DNA of 64,000 bases from Bacillus sp. OV166 (GCF_900177675.1 NZ_FXWM01000001.1:5465001-5529000); one strand, 5' to 3'. Shown: positions 27,121-37,200, numbered from the stretch's first letter. The notes: generated from the sequence alone by a model not told the origin. Translations and numbers: made by a program.

Positions 27121-28116
27121 CTACTTTGAATTCAGCGCGTCTTCTTCTGGAGTAGAATAATAATTATGTACTCCTTTATCTTTAATATAGTTTGACCCTA
27201 TATTCGTGTATAAACTATTTCTCATAGACTCTTTTGAAAATTCTATTATTGGATTATTGCCCTTTACTATATGAGCGTCCCATATTAAACCTTCAAATTT
27301 ATTATCAGAGCCACTTACTGTTATTACTTCTTTAGTATATTTAGAGACTTGAATTTGAAGTCCACTAAAATCATTACCAGAACTTTCATTTGGAACACTC
27401 ATCGAGCTATTAATATCAATACAGCTTATACAGTCATCCAAGGTTAGATTAATAAATCGATTGCCGTTAATAAAGCTATATTTATTACTATCTTTCGGTT
27501 TTTCAGCTTCCAATTTAACACCGGTATGAAATCCTGCAATTCTAATATCAGTAAAATTAACAAAACAAATGAATTGACCTGGGCCACCTGCATAAAGATG
27601 AAGACCTGTACCCCTATGTGAGCCGCTGGTGTTTAAGAGTGTAACATTTTTGATTTGAGTTCTATCCCATGACCAAAATTTATGAATACCGTCTAAGTAA
27701 ATAACATCTGAATCAAAGTTAGCATCTATTATTTCAAGAACTCCATTTGATATTGACGCATTTTTTTTCACATTAATTGCTTGAAAGTTCCCTTCTATTC
27801 TTAACCTAGTATTTTGACCAAATTCCAATTCAACACCCTCTTTTAAAACTAATCCTTTCTTTAGAATATAACTCTTATTTCCAAGTAACTTTACTTTTCC
27901 AATTTTTGTTTCATGGCTGTAATTTATTGCTTCTTGAATGGATCGTGAATCGTCTTTCAAATCATCACCGATAGCTCCAAATTCATCCACATTCACATAT
28001 TCGTTTTGGCCAGTGCCAGTCCTTGTAGCGACTTGATGCTCATTTTTAAATAAAAAAAGAAGGCCAACAATAAGAAAAATGGCTGAAATATATATAGTTG
28101 TACTCCTTCTAATCAT
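27121..28116 (-). CDS. Membrane-anchored right-handed beta-helix (pectin-lyase-like) protein
   Basis: 331 residues. A basic start (MIRRSTT) and a hydrophobic helix at 7-25 form a signal peptide or anchor. Then comes the lyase-like opening EYVNVDEFGAIGDDLKDDSRSIQEA and solenoid repeats VIYLDGIHKFWSWDRT, GTGLHLYAGGPG, FVNFTDIRIAGF and NRFINLTLDDCISCI. It is a clear paralogue of the protein at 9287-10141. It probably binds or cleaves the polysaccharide outside the membrane; catalytic residues cannot be named. A palindromic SinR-type site with a TATAAT lies about 50 bases upstream. Confidence 0.85.
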   Translation of the reverse strand: MIRRSTTIYISAIFLIVGLLFLFKNEHQVATRTGTGQNEYVNVDEFGAIGDDLKDDSRSIQEAINYSHETKIGKVKLLGNKSYILKKGLVLKEGVELEFGQNTRLRIEGNFQAINVKKNASISNGVLEIIDANFDSDVIYLDGIHKFWSWDRTQIKNVTLLNTSGSHRGTGLHLYAGGPGQFICFVNFTDIRIAGFHTGVKLEAEKPKDSNKYSFINGNRFINLTLDDCISCIDINSSMSVPNESSGNDFSGLQIQVSKYTKEVITVSGSDNKFEGLIWDAHIVKGNNPIIEFSKESMRNSLYTNIGSNYIKDKGVHNYYSTPEEDALNSK

Positions 28117-28165
28117 AATTCTCTCCTTACAATCCCTTAAGTTATTCTTTATATAATCAATTATA

Positions 28166-28181
28166 GTTCATTATAATGAAC
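28166..28181 (-). promoter_or_regulatory. SinR-type operator upstream of the beta-helix gene
   Basis: GTTCATTATAATGAAC, a perfect 16-base palindrome, lies directly before a minus-strand TATAAT, with TTGATT 18 bases before that. The palindrome therefore fills the spacer of a promoter 50 bases from the beta-helix start. It shares the GTTC-N8-GAAC frame with the other sites. Confidence 0.55.
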
Positions 28182-28280
28182 AAATCAACAATATCATCCC
28201 ATAAATAGGTAATTATGCTCGTGAACAACATTTTCCAATAACATCTTACAAAATTGGCTTGTGCAACAATAACTAAATTT

Positions 28281-29267
28281 TCAAGATGTTGTATGAATGT
28301 TCTGATTTTCGTAATTCATTTTGATTTTAACCGACTGTTGTTGTCCTTTTTTACTCCGATTATTTTTAAACCAATCATAAGTTTTTTCTAACCCAGCCTG
28401 AAAATTATGAAGTGGTTCCCAATCCAGGTCCTGTTTAATCTTTGTATTTTCCAACCTAGAAAATTTGATATCACCTTGCTTTGGCTCTTTATAGATTACT
28501 TCTTTTATATCTTCCAAATTTCCGAGAGTATAAATAAAATCGTTCACACTTGTCTCTGTATTAGTTGATAAATTATAAACCCCTTTGAGATCATATTCGA
28601 CGCCGCGATAAATGGCATAGGCAACATCTTCTACATATATAAAGTCCCTAGTTTGCTCTCCGTCCCCAAAAACCTGCAGGGGCTCTTGTTCTAAAACATT
28701 GTTAATAAAAATGGAAATGACTCCACCTTCACCGACTGTTCCTTGCTTAGGACCAAAGACATTTGAAAAGCGGTAACAAAGTGTATCAACACCAAACATT
28801 ACAGTCCACTTTTTGCAATATAGTTCCCCTACCCATTTATTGATTCCGTATAGTGATAGAGGATCACATAAAGCATCTTCTTTCAATGAAATATCATCAT
28901 TAAGACCATAAACGGCTGCTGAAGAAGCAAATACTACTTTTTTCACTCCATATTTGTGTGATAATTGAAGTATATTTGTCAATCCTAGGATGTTTGATTG
29001 AGAATCTAGGTATGGGTTCACCATTGATGTTCCGACATTTACTTGTGCTGCCAGATGAATAACTACATCAAATCGATTAGATTGGAATACCCCCTCACAC
29101 ATTTGGTCTTCTACGTTTAATTGATAAAATTTATGATTGAACTTCACATTATCCTTATTTCCTGTAGAAAGGTTATCAATAATGTAGACTTCATCACCTT
29201 CCTTAAAAAATCTTTCAGCAACAAAGGAACCTATAAAGCCATAACCACCAGTTACAAGGACCCTCAT
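28281..29267 (-). CDS. GalE-like NAD-dependent epimerase/dehydratase
   Basis: 328-residue extended SDR enzyme. It has the N-terminal NAD-binding VTGGYGFIGSFVAERF, the DNLSTG loop, VIHLAAQVNVGTSM, the catalytic serine in VVFASSAAVYG, and Y-x3-K in SLYGINKWVGELYCKKW, then GDGEQTRDFIYVEDVA. It most resembles UDP-glucose or UDP-GlcNAc 4-epimerases and would supply a galacto-configured nucleotide sugar to the cluster. It starts with ATG after AGAGGTG, 36 bases after the SinR-like stop, so the two may be co-transcribed. Confidence 0.9.
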   Translation of the reverse strand: MRVLVTGGYGFIGSFVAERFFKEGDEVYIIDNLSTGNKDNVKFNHKFYQLNVEDQMCEGVFQSNRFDVVIHLAAQVNVGTSMVNPYLDSQSNILGLTNILQLSHKYGVKKVVFASSAAVYGLNDDISLKEDALCDPLSLYGINKWVGELYCKKWTVMFGVDTLCYRFSNVFGPKQGTVGEGGVISIFINNVLEQEPLQVFGDGEQTRDFIYVEDVAYAIYRGVEYDLKGVYNLSTNTETSVNDFIYTLGNLEDIKEVIYKEPKQGDIKFSRLENTKIKQDLDWEPLHNFQAGLEKTYDWFKNNRSKKGQQQSVKIKMNYENQNIHTTS

Positions 29268-29303
29268 ATTTTCACCTCTATATATTTTGTCTAATTGTTA
29301 TAA

Positions 29304-29642
29304 CTATTTTTTGCCTTTTTGTAGGGCTTTTCTTAACTCAATTAAGTCTTTCTCATTTATCAATCCAGATTCTAGTGCAATATTTATAAAAATGTTCCAA
29401 TTTTTTACATTCCCTTTACCATTATCATTTGTATCAGATTTTGCGGTATCTTGGCTTAAAAGTGTTTGTATGTCTACATCTAGTACTTTGGCTATTTTCC
29501 CCAAAATTTCAATTGAAGGGTTACTCTGGATATTCCTTTCGATTTGACTTAAGTAAGATTTTGAGATAGATGTTTTCTCAGCTAATTGAGATAAGGTAAG
29601 GTTTTTTTCTTTCCTTAATTTTTGAATTATATTTCCTAACAT
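29304..29642 (-). CDS. SinR-like XRE-family repressor
   Basis: 112 residues, the size of B. subtilis SinR. The N-terminal helix-turn-helix reads IIQKLRKEKNLTLSQLAEKT and ISKSYLSQIERNIQSNPSIE. The C-terminal segment KNWNIFINIALESGLINEKDLIELRKAL corresponds to SinR's dimerisation/SinI-binding helices. SinR represses exopolysaccharide and matrix genes in B. subtilis. Here the gene lies directly beside the exopolysaccharide cluster. A palindrome of SinR geometry overlaps its own promoter, pointing to autorepression. No separate SinI-like antagonist gene is visible nearby. ATG follows AGGAGG. Confidence 0.9.
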   Translation of the reverse strand: MLGNIIQKLRKEKNLTLSQLAEKTSISKSYLSQIERNIQSNPSIEILGKIAKVLDVDIQTLLSQDTAKSDTNDNGKGNVKNWNIFINIALESGLINEKDLIELRKALQKGKK

Positions 29643-29684
29643 AATGTGCCTCCTAAAATAAATTTCACTCCTCTCTTAAATATC

Positions 29685-29717
29685 ATTATAGTAAACAATT
29701 AGTTCTCTGTAAAGAAC
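29685..29717 (-). promoter_or_regulatory. Promoter and SinR-type operator of the SinR-like gene
   Basis: On the minus strand TTTACA (29708-29713) and TATAAT (29685-29690) are spaced by exactly 17 bases, a strong sigma-A promoter. The palindrome GTTCTCTGTAAAGAAC at 29702-29717 covers the whole -35 hexamer. Its left half GTTCTCT equals the B. subtilis SinR half-site consensus GTTCTYT. Confidence 0.75.
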
Positions 29718-29745
29718 GATAATAATCACTTAATACTTTTGGTAA

Positions 29746-29761
29746 GTGCTTTATTACGAAC
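29746..29761 (-). promoter_or_regulatory. Second SinR-type operator upstream of the SinR-like gene
   Basis: GTGCTTTATTACGAAC matches the palindrome frame with one change in the left GTTC. Its centre is 44 bases, about four helical turns, from the operator at 29702, suitable for cooperative binding. Confidence 0.45.
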
Positions 29762-29797
29762 AATACTTAACCATTAACTCATTTTTAATAAAATAAA

Positions 29798-29826
29798 TTG
29801 ACACCACCGCTAAGTTGTAGTAAATT
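29798..29826 (+). promoter_or_regulatory. Promoter of the methionine operon
   Basis: A perfect TTGACA is followed after 17 bases by TAAATT, 25-30 bases before the riboswitch begins. Confidence 0.6.
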
Positions 29827-29850
29827 TTATAAATAATCTAAATATTAATT

Positions 29851-30027
29851 TTCTTATCAAGAGAGGTTGAGGGAATGGCCCGAAGACACCTCAGCAACCA
29901 TCAATGGCTACACTCATTGAAAAGGTGCTAAGTCCTGCAAATTATTCGTTAATTTGCAAGATAAGAAGAATGACTTTTTGGTCGTACTTACAAAAGCCTT
30001 CTTCTTATAAAAAGAAGGCTTTTTTTA
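29851..30027 (+). ncRNA. SAM-I riboswitch (S-box) with terminator
   Basis: The leader has the S-box core: TTCTTATCAAGAGAGGTTGA, GGGAATGGCCCGAAGACACC, TCAGCAACC, AAGGTGCTAAGTCCTGC, and the closing strand ATAAGAA near 29961. It is followed by a terminator (AAAGCCTTCTT / AAGAAGGCTTTTTTT, 29992-30027), part of which (CTTCTTAT) can pair with the closing strand to form the antiterminator. High S-adenosylmethionine would stabilise P1 and stop transcription before metI. Confidence 0.95.
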
Positions 30028-30060
30028 TTTATTATATTTACTACACAAGGAGTGGTCATC

Positions 30061-31173
30061 ATGTACAAAATTGAAACGAAACTTGCCCAAATAGGAAACC
30101 GCAGTGAGACAACAACTGGAACCGTTAACCCACCTGTATACTTTTCAACAGCCTTTCGTCATGAAGGTATCGGGCAATCCACTGGGTTCGACTATACCCG
30201 CACAGGAAACCCAACGCGTCAGCTCCTAGAAAAAACAATTGCTGATTTAGAGTGCGGTGATCAAGGATTTGCCTGCAGCTCTGGTATGGCAGCAATCTTA
30301 ACGATTCTTTCTTTATTCCAATCCGGTGATGAATGGCTGGTAAGTGAGGATTTATACGGCGGTACCTACCGTTTATTAGAAAAAGGCTATCAAAAATGGG
30401 GCTTGAAAAGTCAATATGTTAATACCTGTTGTCCGGAAGAGATTGAAAAGAAAATTACGCCGCAAACAAAGGCCATCTTCCTTGAGACACCAACCAATCC
30501 ACTTATGCAGGAATCCGATATTGCCGCTGTTTCAAAAATTGCCAAGGAACATGGACTATTGCTAATTGTGGACAACACTTTCTATACGCCACTGTTACAA
30601 CAGCCGATAACACTTGGTGCTGATATTGTCATCCATAGTGCGACGAAATACTTAGGTGGCCATAATGATGTTCTAGCCGGACTTATTGTCGCTAAAGGAA
30701 AAGAGCTTTGTGAAGCATTGGCATTCCATCATAATGGTGCTGGAGCAGTGCTGAGCCCATTCGATTCCTGGTTATTAATGCGTGGTATGAAAACTTTGTC
30801 ACTACGAATGGAACGACATGAAAAAAATGCAAAGAATATTGTCGAATTTCTATCCCAGCATGATGCTGTCACAGATGTCCTCTACCCAGGACGCGGTGGA
30901 ATGGTTTCCTTTAGAATCAAGGATGAAGCTTGGGTTAATCCATTTTTACAAGGCTTAAATCTAATCAGCTTTGCGGAAAGTTTAGGTGGAACGGAAAGCT
31001 TTATCACTTATCCGGCAACGCAAACCCATGCGGATATTCCTGAAGAAATCCGAATTCAATCCGGCGTCTGCAATCGTTTATTGCGTTTCTCCGTTGGACT
31101 TGAGGATTCACAAGACATAATTGAAGATTTGGAAAAAGCTTTTGCCCATGTTCAAGAAGGAGTGATTGCATAA
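30061..31173 (+). CDS. metI: Cystathionine gamma-synthase / O-acetylhomoserine sulfhydrylase
   Basis: PLP enzyme of 370 residues that joins an activated homoserine with cysteine or sulfide, the first step from cysteine sulfur to methionine. It has the Cys/Met-metabolism signatures TTTGTVNPPVYFSTAF, FDYTRTGNPTR, FACSSGMAAI, VDNTFYTPLLQQP and the PLP lysine in VIHSATKYLGGHND near residue 196. ATG at 30061 has AGGAG 8 bases upstream; a GTG 9 bases earlier touches that site. First gene of the S-box operon; its stop overlaps the next start (TAATG). Confidence 0.94.
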   Translation: MYKIETKLAQIGNRSETTTGTVNPPVYFSTAFRHEGIGQSTGFDYTRTGNPTRQLLEKTIADLECGDQGFACSSGMAAILTILSLFQSGDEWLVSEDLYGGTYRLLEKGYQKWGLKSQYVNTCCPEEIEKKITPQTKAIFLETPTNPLMQESDIAAVSKIAKEHGLLLIVDNTFYTPLLQQPITLGADIVIHSATKYLGGHNDVLAGLIVAKGKELCEALAFHHNGAGAVLSPFDSWLLMRGMKTLSLRMERHEKNAKNIVEFLSQHDAVTDVLYPGRGGMVSFRIKDEAWVNPFLQGLNLISFAESLGGTESFITYPATQTHADIPEEIRIQSGVCNRLLRFSVGLEDSQDIIEDLEKAFAHVQEGVIA

Positions 31174-32366
31174 TGGCACACGAAGAATACACATTTGAAA
31201 CCAGGCTCCTTCATAATAAGCACAAAATTGATCCTACAACAGGAGCGGTTAGTGTACCCATACAGCATGCATCCACTTTTCACCAATCTGATTTCGATCA
31301 GTTTGGCAAGTACGATTATGGCCGCAGTTTAAATCCGACAAGGGAAGCACTTGAAGATGTCATTGCTGAACTTGAAGGCGGGTTAAAAGGCTTTGCCTTC
31401 TCATCTGGTATGGCCGCCATTTCGACGGCATTTCTCCTGTTATCTGCAGGTGATCATATTGTCATTACGGAAGATGTCTACGGCGGTACATTTCGGATGG
31501 TCACAGAGGTCCTCACGCGGCTCGGAATTGAACATACCTTCGTCGATATGACGAATTTATATGAAGTAAAACAAGCCATTCAGGCAAATACAAAAGCGTT
31601 CTATGTGGAAACACCATCGAATCCATTAATGAAAGTGACTGACATTAAGGCAATTAGCAATTTAGCTAAGGAGACGGGCGCGTTAACATTTGTCGATAAC
31701 ACCTTCCTTACCCCCTCCCACCAACGGCCATTGGAGTTAGGTGCCGATGTCGTGCTCCATAGCGCGACGAAATTTTTATCGGGTCATAGTGATGTCGTTG
31801 CCGGACTTGCTGTCGTCAAAGACGAAAACTTGGCGAAAAGATTAGGTTTCTTGCAAAATGGGTTTGGGGCGATTTTAGGTGTTCAAGATGCATGGCTCGT
31901 TTTAAGAGGGATCAAAACGCTACACGTCCGACTGGAACAATCACAAAAATCGGCTATTAAACTAGCGGAATTTTTAGATGCTCATCCGCTTGTTGAAAAG
32001 GTTCATTACCCAGGGTTGGAAAGTCACCCACAATATCAAATTCAGAAAACGCAAGCAGCTGGTCCAGGAGCGGTCTTATCGTTTGAATTAGCTAATGAAG
32101 ATGCACTTCGCACCTTTCTTGCCAATGTAAAAATTCCTGTATTTGCTGTCAGTCTCGGAGCGGTAGAATCGATTCTTTCCTATCCAGCAAAAATGTCCCA
32201 TGCAGCCATGCCTCAAGAAGAGCGGGAGAAGCGCGGGATTACAAATAGTCTGGTTCGCTTATCGGTCGGACTTGAAAATCCCGATGATTTAATGAAGGAT
32301 TTTTCACAAGCACTAGAGCAAGTTCGCAAAACACAATTGGTATTACATCAAGGAGAATCATCATGA
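31173..32366 (+). CDS. metC: Cystathionine beta-lyase
   Basis: 397-residue PLP enzyme that splits cystathionine into homocysteine, pyruvate and ammonia. It is a paralogue of MetI with STFHQSDFDQFGKYDYGRS, FAFSSGMAAISTAF, VDNTFLTPSHQRPLELGADV and the PLP lysine in VLHSATKFLSGHSD. The C-terminal SLGAVESILSYPAKMSHAAM is typical of the MetC branch. It overlaps metI by one base and yitJ by four (ATGA), indicating tight translational coupling. Confidence 0.94.
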   Translation: MAHEEYTFETRLLHNKHKIDPTTGAVSVPIQHASTFHQSDFDQFGKYDYGRSLNPTREALEDVIAELEGGLKGFAFSSGMAAISTAFLLLSAGDHIVITEDVYGGTFRMVTEVLTRLGIEHTFVDMTNLYEVKQAIQANTKAFYVETPSNPLMKVTDIKAISNLAKETGALTFVDNTFLTPSHQRPLELGADVVLHSATKFLSGHSDVVAGLAVVKDENLAKRLGFLQNGFGAILGVQDAWLVLRGIKTLHVRLEQSQKSAIKLAEFLDAHPLVEKVHYPGLESHPQYQIQKTQAAGPGAVLSFELANEDALRTFLANVKIPVFAVSLGAVESILSYPAKMSHAAMPQEEREKRGITNSLVRLSVGLENPDDLMKDFSQALEQVRKTQLVLHQGESS

Positions 32367-34228
32367 GTTTTTTAGATAAATTAAAAAATCAAATCTTAAT
32401 TGCTGATGGAGCAATGGGTACTCTATTGTATTCCTTTGGTAAGGACAGTTGTTTGGAGGAACTAAATCTTTCCCAGCCCGGACACATCCAAACTATCCAT
32501 AAAGCCTATATTGATGCAGGTGCTGACGTGATTCAGACTAATACTTATGCGGCAAACTATTTAAAGCTGCAGAGGTATGGTTTGGAGGATTCTGTAAAGG
32601 AAATTAACAGTGCAGCCGTCTCTATTGCCAAAAAGGCAGCTGCCCAAAACGATACGTACGTCCTTGGAACTATTGGTGGAAATCGAGGAATTAAGCCGGA
32701 TTCCATTTCTATAGAAGAATTAAAGCGAAGCTTCCGGGAACAATTATATTGCCTCCTTCTTGAAGGAGTGGATGGCTTATTGCTTGAAACCTTTTACGAT
32801 TTTGAAGAGCTTGAAACCGTTCTAACGATTGCTAGAAAGGAAACAAAGCTGCCGATTATTGCGCAGGTCTCCCATCAAGAGCCCGGGCTTATGCAGGATC
32901 GAACTCCTGTCAATGACGCCTTAAAAAGACTTGAAGGCCTGGGAGCCGATGTGGTCGGGCTAAATTGCCGTCTTGGCCCCCATCATATGCTATTAGCGTT
33001 AGAACAGATTGAATTACCAGCACATGCTTTTCTATCTGCCTACCCAAATGCCAGTCTCCCTGCCTATACTGACGGAAAGTTTCATTATGAAGGAGATGCC
33101 GATTATTTCCGAAATTCAGCAAAAGCTTTCCGTAACCAAGGTGTACGGTTACTTGGCGGATGCTGCGGAACCACTCCTGACCATATTAGAGCATATGCTT
33201 CTGAACTAAAAAACAGTGTTCCAGTCACTGAAAAAATAGTAAAATTAAAACCAAAGAAGATAATCGTTGAATCTCATTCTTCTAAAAGGGAATACACTCC
33301 CCTACAGGATATTGTGAAAGAGAGACCATCGGTTATAGTTGAATTAGATCCTCCTAGAAAACTAGATACAACAAAGTTTTTCCAAGGAGCTAAAGCCTTA
33401 AAAGAAGCGGGCATCGATTCGATTACCCTAGCTGATAATTCACTTGCAACGGTCCGAATTTCCAACGAATCGCTGGGCTATTTAGTGAAACAGGACTTAG
33501 GAATGCGTCCGCTCATTCATATTGCGTGCCGTGACCGCAATATTATCGGATTGCAATCGCATTTAATGGGTCTGCATACGCTTGGGATGAATGATGTTCT
33601 TGCTATTACTGGTGATCCTGCAAGAGTAGGAGATTTTCCAGGTGCATCATCTGTTTACGATGTGTCCTCCTTTGAACTTATTCAAATGATTAAGCAGTTG
33701 AATGAAGGATTGTCTTTTTCAGGGAAAGATCTGGGGCAAAAGACAGACTTTAGCATTGCGGCAGCCTTTAATCCCAATGTCCGCTCACTGGAGAAAGCAG
33801 TGAAGAGACTTGAGAAAAAAGTTCATTATGGGGCAGATTACTTTATCTCCCAACCGGTTTTTTCTGAGGAAAAATTACTCGAAGTTTATGAACATACAAA
33901 GCATCTTGATGCACCAATCTATATTGGCTTAATGCCACTAATTAGCAGCAAGAACGCTGAGTTCCTCCATAATGAGGTACCTGGTATTAAGATTGCCGAT
34001 TCAATCCGCCAGCGGATGGCCCAACTAAATGATCAACCGCTTCAAGCTGCCCGAGAAGGAATTGCCATTACTAAGTCACTAATCGATGCAGCCTTAGATT
34101 TATTTAACGGTATTTATTTGATTACACCATTTTTACGTTATGAATTAACTGCTGAATTGGCGTTATATACCCGTCAGCGTGCTAGTGAATTGAGGAGGAG
34201 CACCTATGCCGAAAACACCATTTACTGA
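32363..34228 (+). CDS. yitJ: Bifunctional homocysteine S-methyltransferase / 5,10-methylenetetrahydrofolate reductase
   Basis: 621 residues in two domains. Residues 1-290 form a homocysteine-binding barrel with LIADGAMGTLLYSFG, GADVIQTNTYAANYLKL, VGLNCRLGP and the zinc cysteines in LLGGCCGTTPDH. Residues about 310-610 form a flavin-dependent methylenetetrahydrofolate reductase (VELDPPRKLDTTKFF, DVLAITGDPARVGDFPG, FSIAAAFNPN, YFISQPVF). It would supply methyl-tetrahydrofolate to MetH and may methylate homocysteine itself. It overlaps metC by 4 bases and metH by 23. Confidence 0.94.
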   Translation: MSFLDKLKNQILIADGAMGTLLYSFGKDSCLEELNLSQPGHIQTIHKAYIDAGADVIQTNTYAANYLKLQRYGLEDSVKEINSAAVSIAKKAAAQNDTYVLGTIGGNRGIKPDSISIEELKRSFREQLYCLLLEGVDGLLLETFYDFEELETVLTIARKETKLPIIAQVSHQEPGLMQDRTPVNDALKRLEGLGADVVGLNCRLGPHHMLLALEQIELPAHAFLSAYPNASLPAYTDGKFHYEGDADYFRNSAKAFRNQGVRLLGGCCGTTPDHIRAYASELKNSVPVTEKIVKLKPKKIIVESHSSKREYTPLQDIVKERPSVIVELDPPRKLDTTKFFQGAKALKEAGIDSITLADNSLATVRISNESLGYLVKQDLGMRPLIHIACRDRNIIGLQSHLMGLHTLGMNDVLAITGDPARVGDFPGASSVYDVSSFELIQMIKQLNEGLSFSGKDLGQKTDFSIAAAFNPNVRSLEKAVKRLEKKVHYGADYFISQPVFSEEKLLEVYEHTKHLDAPIYIGLMPLISSKNAEFLHNEVPGIKIADSIRQRMAQLNDQPLQAAREGIAITKSLIDAALDLFNGIYLITPFLRYELTAELALYTRQRASELRRSTYAENTIY

Positions 34229-37200
34229 ACAACTCAAAAAACGAATCCTCGTGATGGACGGGGCAATGGGTACCATGATCCAGGAAGCAAATCTTACAGC
34301 GGAAGATTTTGGCGGCGAGCAGTATGAAGGCTGTAACGAGCACTTGAATTTAACCGCTCCATCCGTCATTGCTAATATTCATCGTGAATACTTAGAGGCT
34401 GGAGCAGATATCATTGAAACCAATACATTTGGGGCGGCAAGCCTGGTTCTCGATGAATATGAACTTGGTTTTAAAGCCTATGAAATTAATAAAATAGCTG
34501 CCTTTCTTGCTGTGAAAGAAGCTTACAAAGTTTCAACTGATGAGTGGCCGCGTTATGTGGCAGGCTCAATGGGCCCAACAACAAAAACCTTAAGTGTAAC
34601 AGGTGGAACTACTTTTGATGCACTTGCAGCCGCATACGAGGAACAAGCCATCGGCCTAATTGATGGCGGTGTCGATTTACTGCTTCTTGAAACGAGTCAG
34701 GATATGTTGAATGTAAAAGCGGGCTATGTTGGTATCGAAAGGGCGTTTGAAAAAACCGGCAAAACGCTGCCGCTGTTTATTTCAGGGACGATCGAGCCAA
34801 TGGGTACAACGCTCGCAGGGCAGTCAATTGAATCGTTTTTTATTTCCGTTGAACATATGAATCCCGTTGCTGTGGGACTTAACTGTGCAACTGGGCCAGA
34901 ATTTATGCAGGATCATGTCCGCTCATTAGCAAATCTAGCATCGACAGCAGTCAGCTGTTATCCAAATGCAGGTTTGCCTGATGAAGAAGGTCATTATCAT
35001 GAAACACCAGAGACTTTAGCCAAAAAGCTGTCTGATTTTGCCGCACATGGCTGGCTTAATATTGTCGGTGGCTGTTGTGGGACGACTCCAGACCATATTA
35101 AGGCGATTGCCGATGCGATGAAAGCCTACCAACCAAGAGAATTTAAACAAACCTCAGTTCATATGGTTTCCGGGATTGAACCATTCATCTATGACGATCC
35201 AACGTTAAGACCCATCATGGTCGGCGAACGGACCAATGTAATTGGCTCACGAAAATTCAAACGGTTAATTACCGAGGGGAAATTTGAGGAAGCATCAGAG
35301 ATTGCTCGAGCCCAAGTCAAAGGCGGCGCGCATGTCATTGATCTTTGCCTAGCCGACCCTGACCGTGAAGAAATCGTTGATATGGAAAACTTTATTAAAG
35401 AAGTTGTTAAGAAAGTAAAAGCTCCCCTAGTGATCGATTCAACCGACGAAAAGGTCATCGAAAGAGCCCTTAAATATTCACAAGGAAAAGCGATTATCAA
35501 TTCCATTAACCTTGAAGATGGTGAGGAACGATTTGAAGCAGTTGTCCCATTAATCCATCGCTATGGTGCTGCGATCGTCGTTGGAACCATTGATGAGGAA
35601 GGCATGGGAGTAACTGCACAGCAAAAGCTAGCCATTGCTAAACGCTCTTATGATATATTAGTGAACAAATATCACCTGAAGCCACAGGATCTCATTTTTG
35701 ATCCGCTTGTTTTTCCAGTTGGTACGGGTGATGAACAATATATTGGTTCCGCCAAGGCAACGGTTGAAGGCATCCGGTTAATTAAGGAGCAGTTCCCAGA
35801 AGTACAAACGATTCTTGGAATTAGTAATGTCTCCTTCGGGCTCCCTCCTGTCGGTAGAGAAATTCTAAACTCTGTCTTCCTTTACCACTGCACCCAGGCT
35901 GGACTTGATTATGCTATTGTTAATACAGAAAAACTAGAACGGTTTGCATCTATTTCAAAAGAAGAAGTTCAATTAGCGGAGGCCCTCTTGTTTGATACAA
36001 CAGATGAGTCGCTCGCTACATTCACTGAATTTTACCGTGGCAAAAAGAAAGAACCGAAAACAACCGTTCCAAATATGACCTTAGAAGAGAGACTCGCCTA
36101 TTATGTGGTTGAAGGTACAAAAGAAGGCTTGCTGCCGGATCTAGATCTAGCGCTTGAAACGTATCCTGCCCCGCTTGATATTATTAATGGACCATTAATG
36201 GATGGGATGAAAGAGGTTGGCCGCCTCTTTAACGACAACCAGCTCATCGTTGCTGAGGTGCTCCAGAGTGCTGAAGTAATGAAAGCAGCCGTTTCGCATT
36301 TAGAACCTCATATGGAAAAAGGCGATGTTTCTGCTACAAAAGGGAAAATCATTTTAGCTACCGTAAAAGGCGATGTTCATGATATCGGTAAAAACCTCGT
36401 CGATATTATTCTCAGCAATAATGGCTATGAAGTAATCGACCTTGGGATTAAGGTGAATCCAACTGACTTGGTTCAAGCCATTCTTAGAGAAAAACCAGAC
36501 ATGGTTGGTTTATCGGGTTTGCTGGTCAAATCTGCCCAGCAAATGGTGTTAACAGCTCAGGATATGAAGGATTCCGGTATTGCCGTACCTATCCTCGTTG
36601 GCGGTGCAGCTCTTTCTCGGAAATTCACAGATACGAAGATTGCCAAAGAATATGACGGCCTTGTCCTTTATGCAAAGGATGCAATGAATGGTTTAGCCCT
36701 TGCGAATCAATTGAATTCGGAAGAGGAAGTTCAAAAATTAATGCTTGCGAAAAATGAAAAATTAGCCTCTTTAGCTATTCCTAGGGAGTTTGAGCGCCCC
36801 TCGACTGTATCTGTTGCTGTAAAACCGAAACCGGCTGTATCGACCCAGGTTCCCGTCTTTACACCAATGGACACAAAGAGGCACATCCTTAGATCGTATT
36901 CACTTTCACATATCGAGCCCTATATCAATTTGCAAATGTTGATTGGCCACCATCTCGGTGTAAAAGGGAAAATTGCGAAGTTACTAGCTGAGAAGGATGA
37001 AAAGGCTGTTAAGGTAAAAGAAGTCGTGGATCAATTACTAGCAAATGCTAGTGCAAACAATTGGATTACGCCTGCCGCTGTTTATCAATTTTTCCCAGCA
37101 CAATCCGATGGGAATAAGGTCATTATTTATCATCCTGAAAATCAGGATCAAATTTTGGAAACCTTCGACTTCCCACGTCAGGAATCAGCACCAGGTCTTT

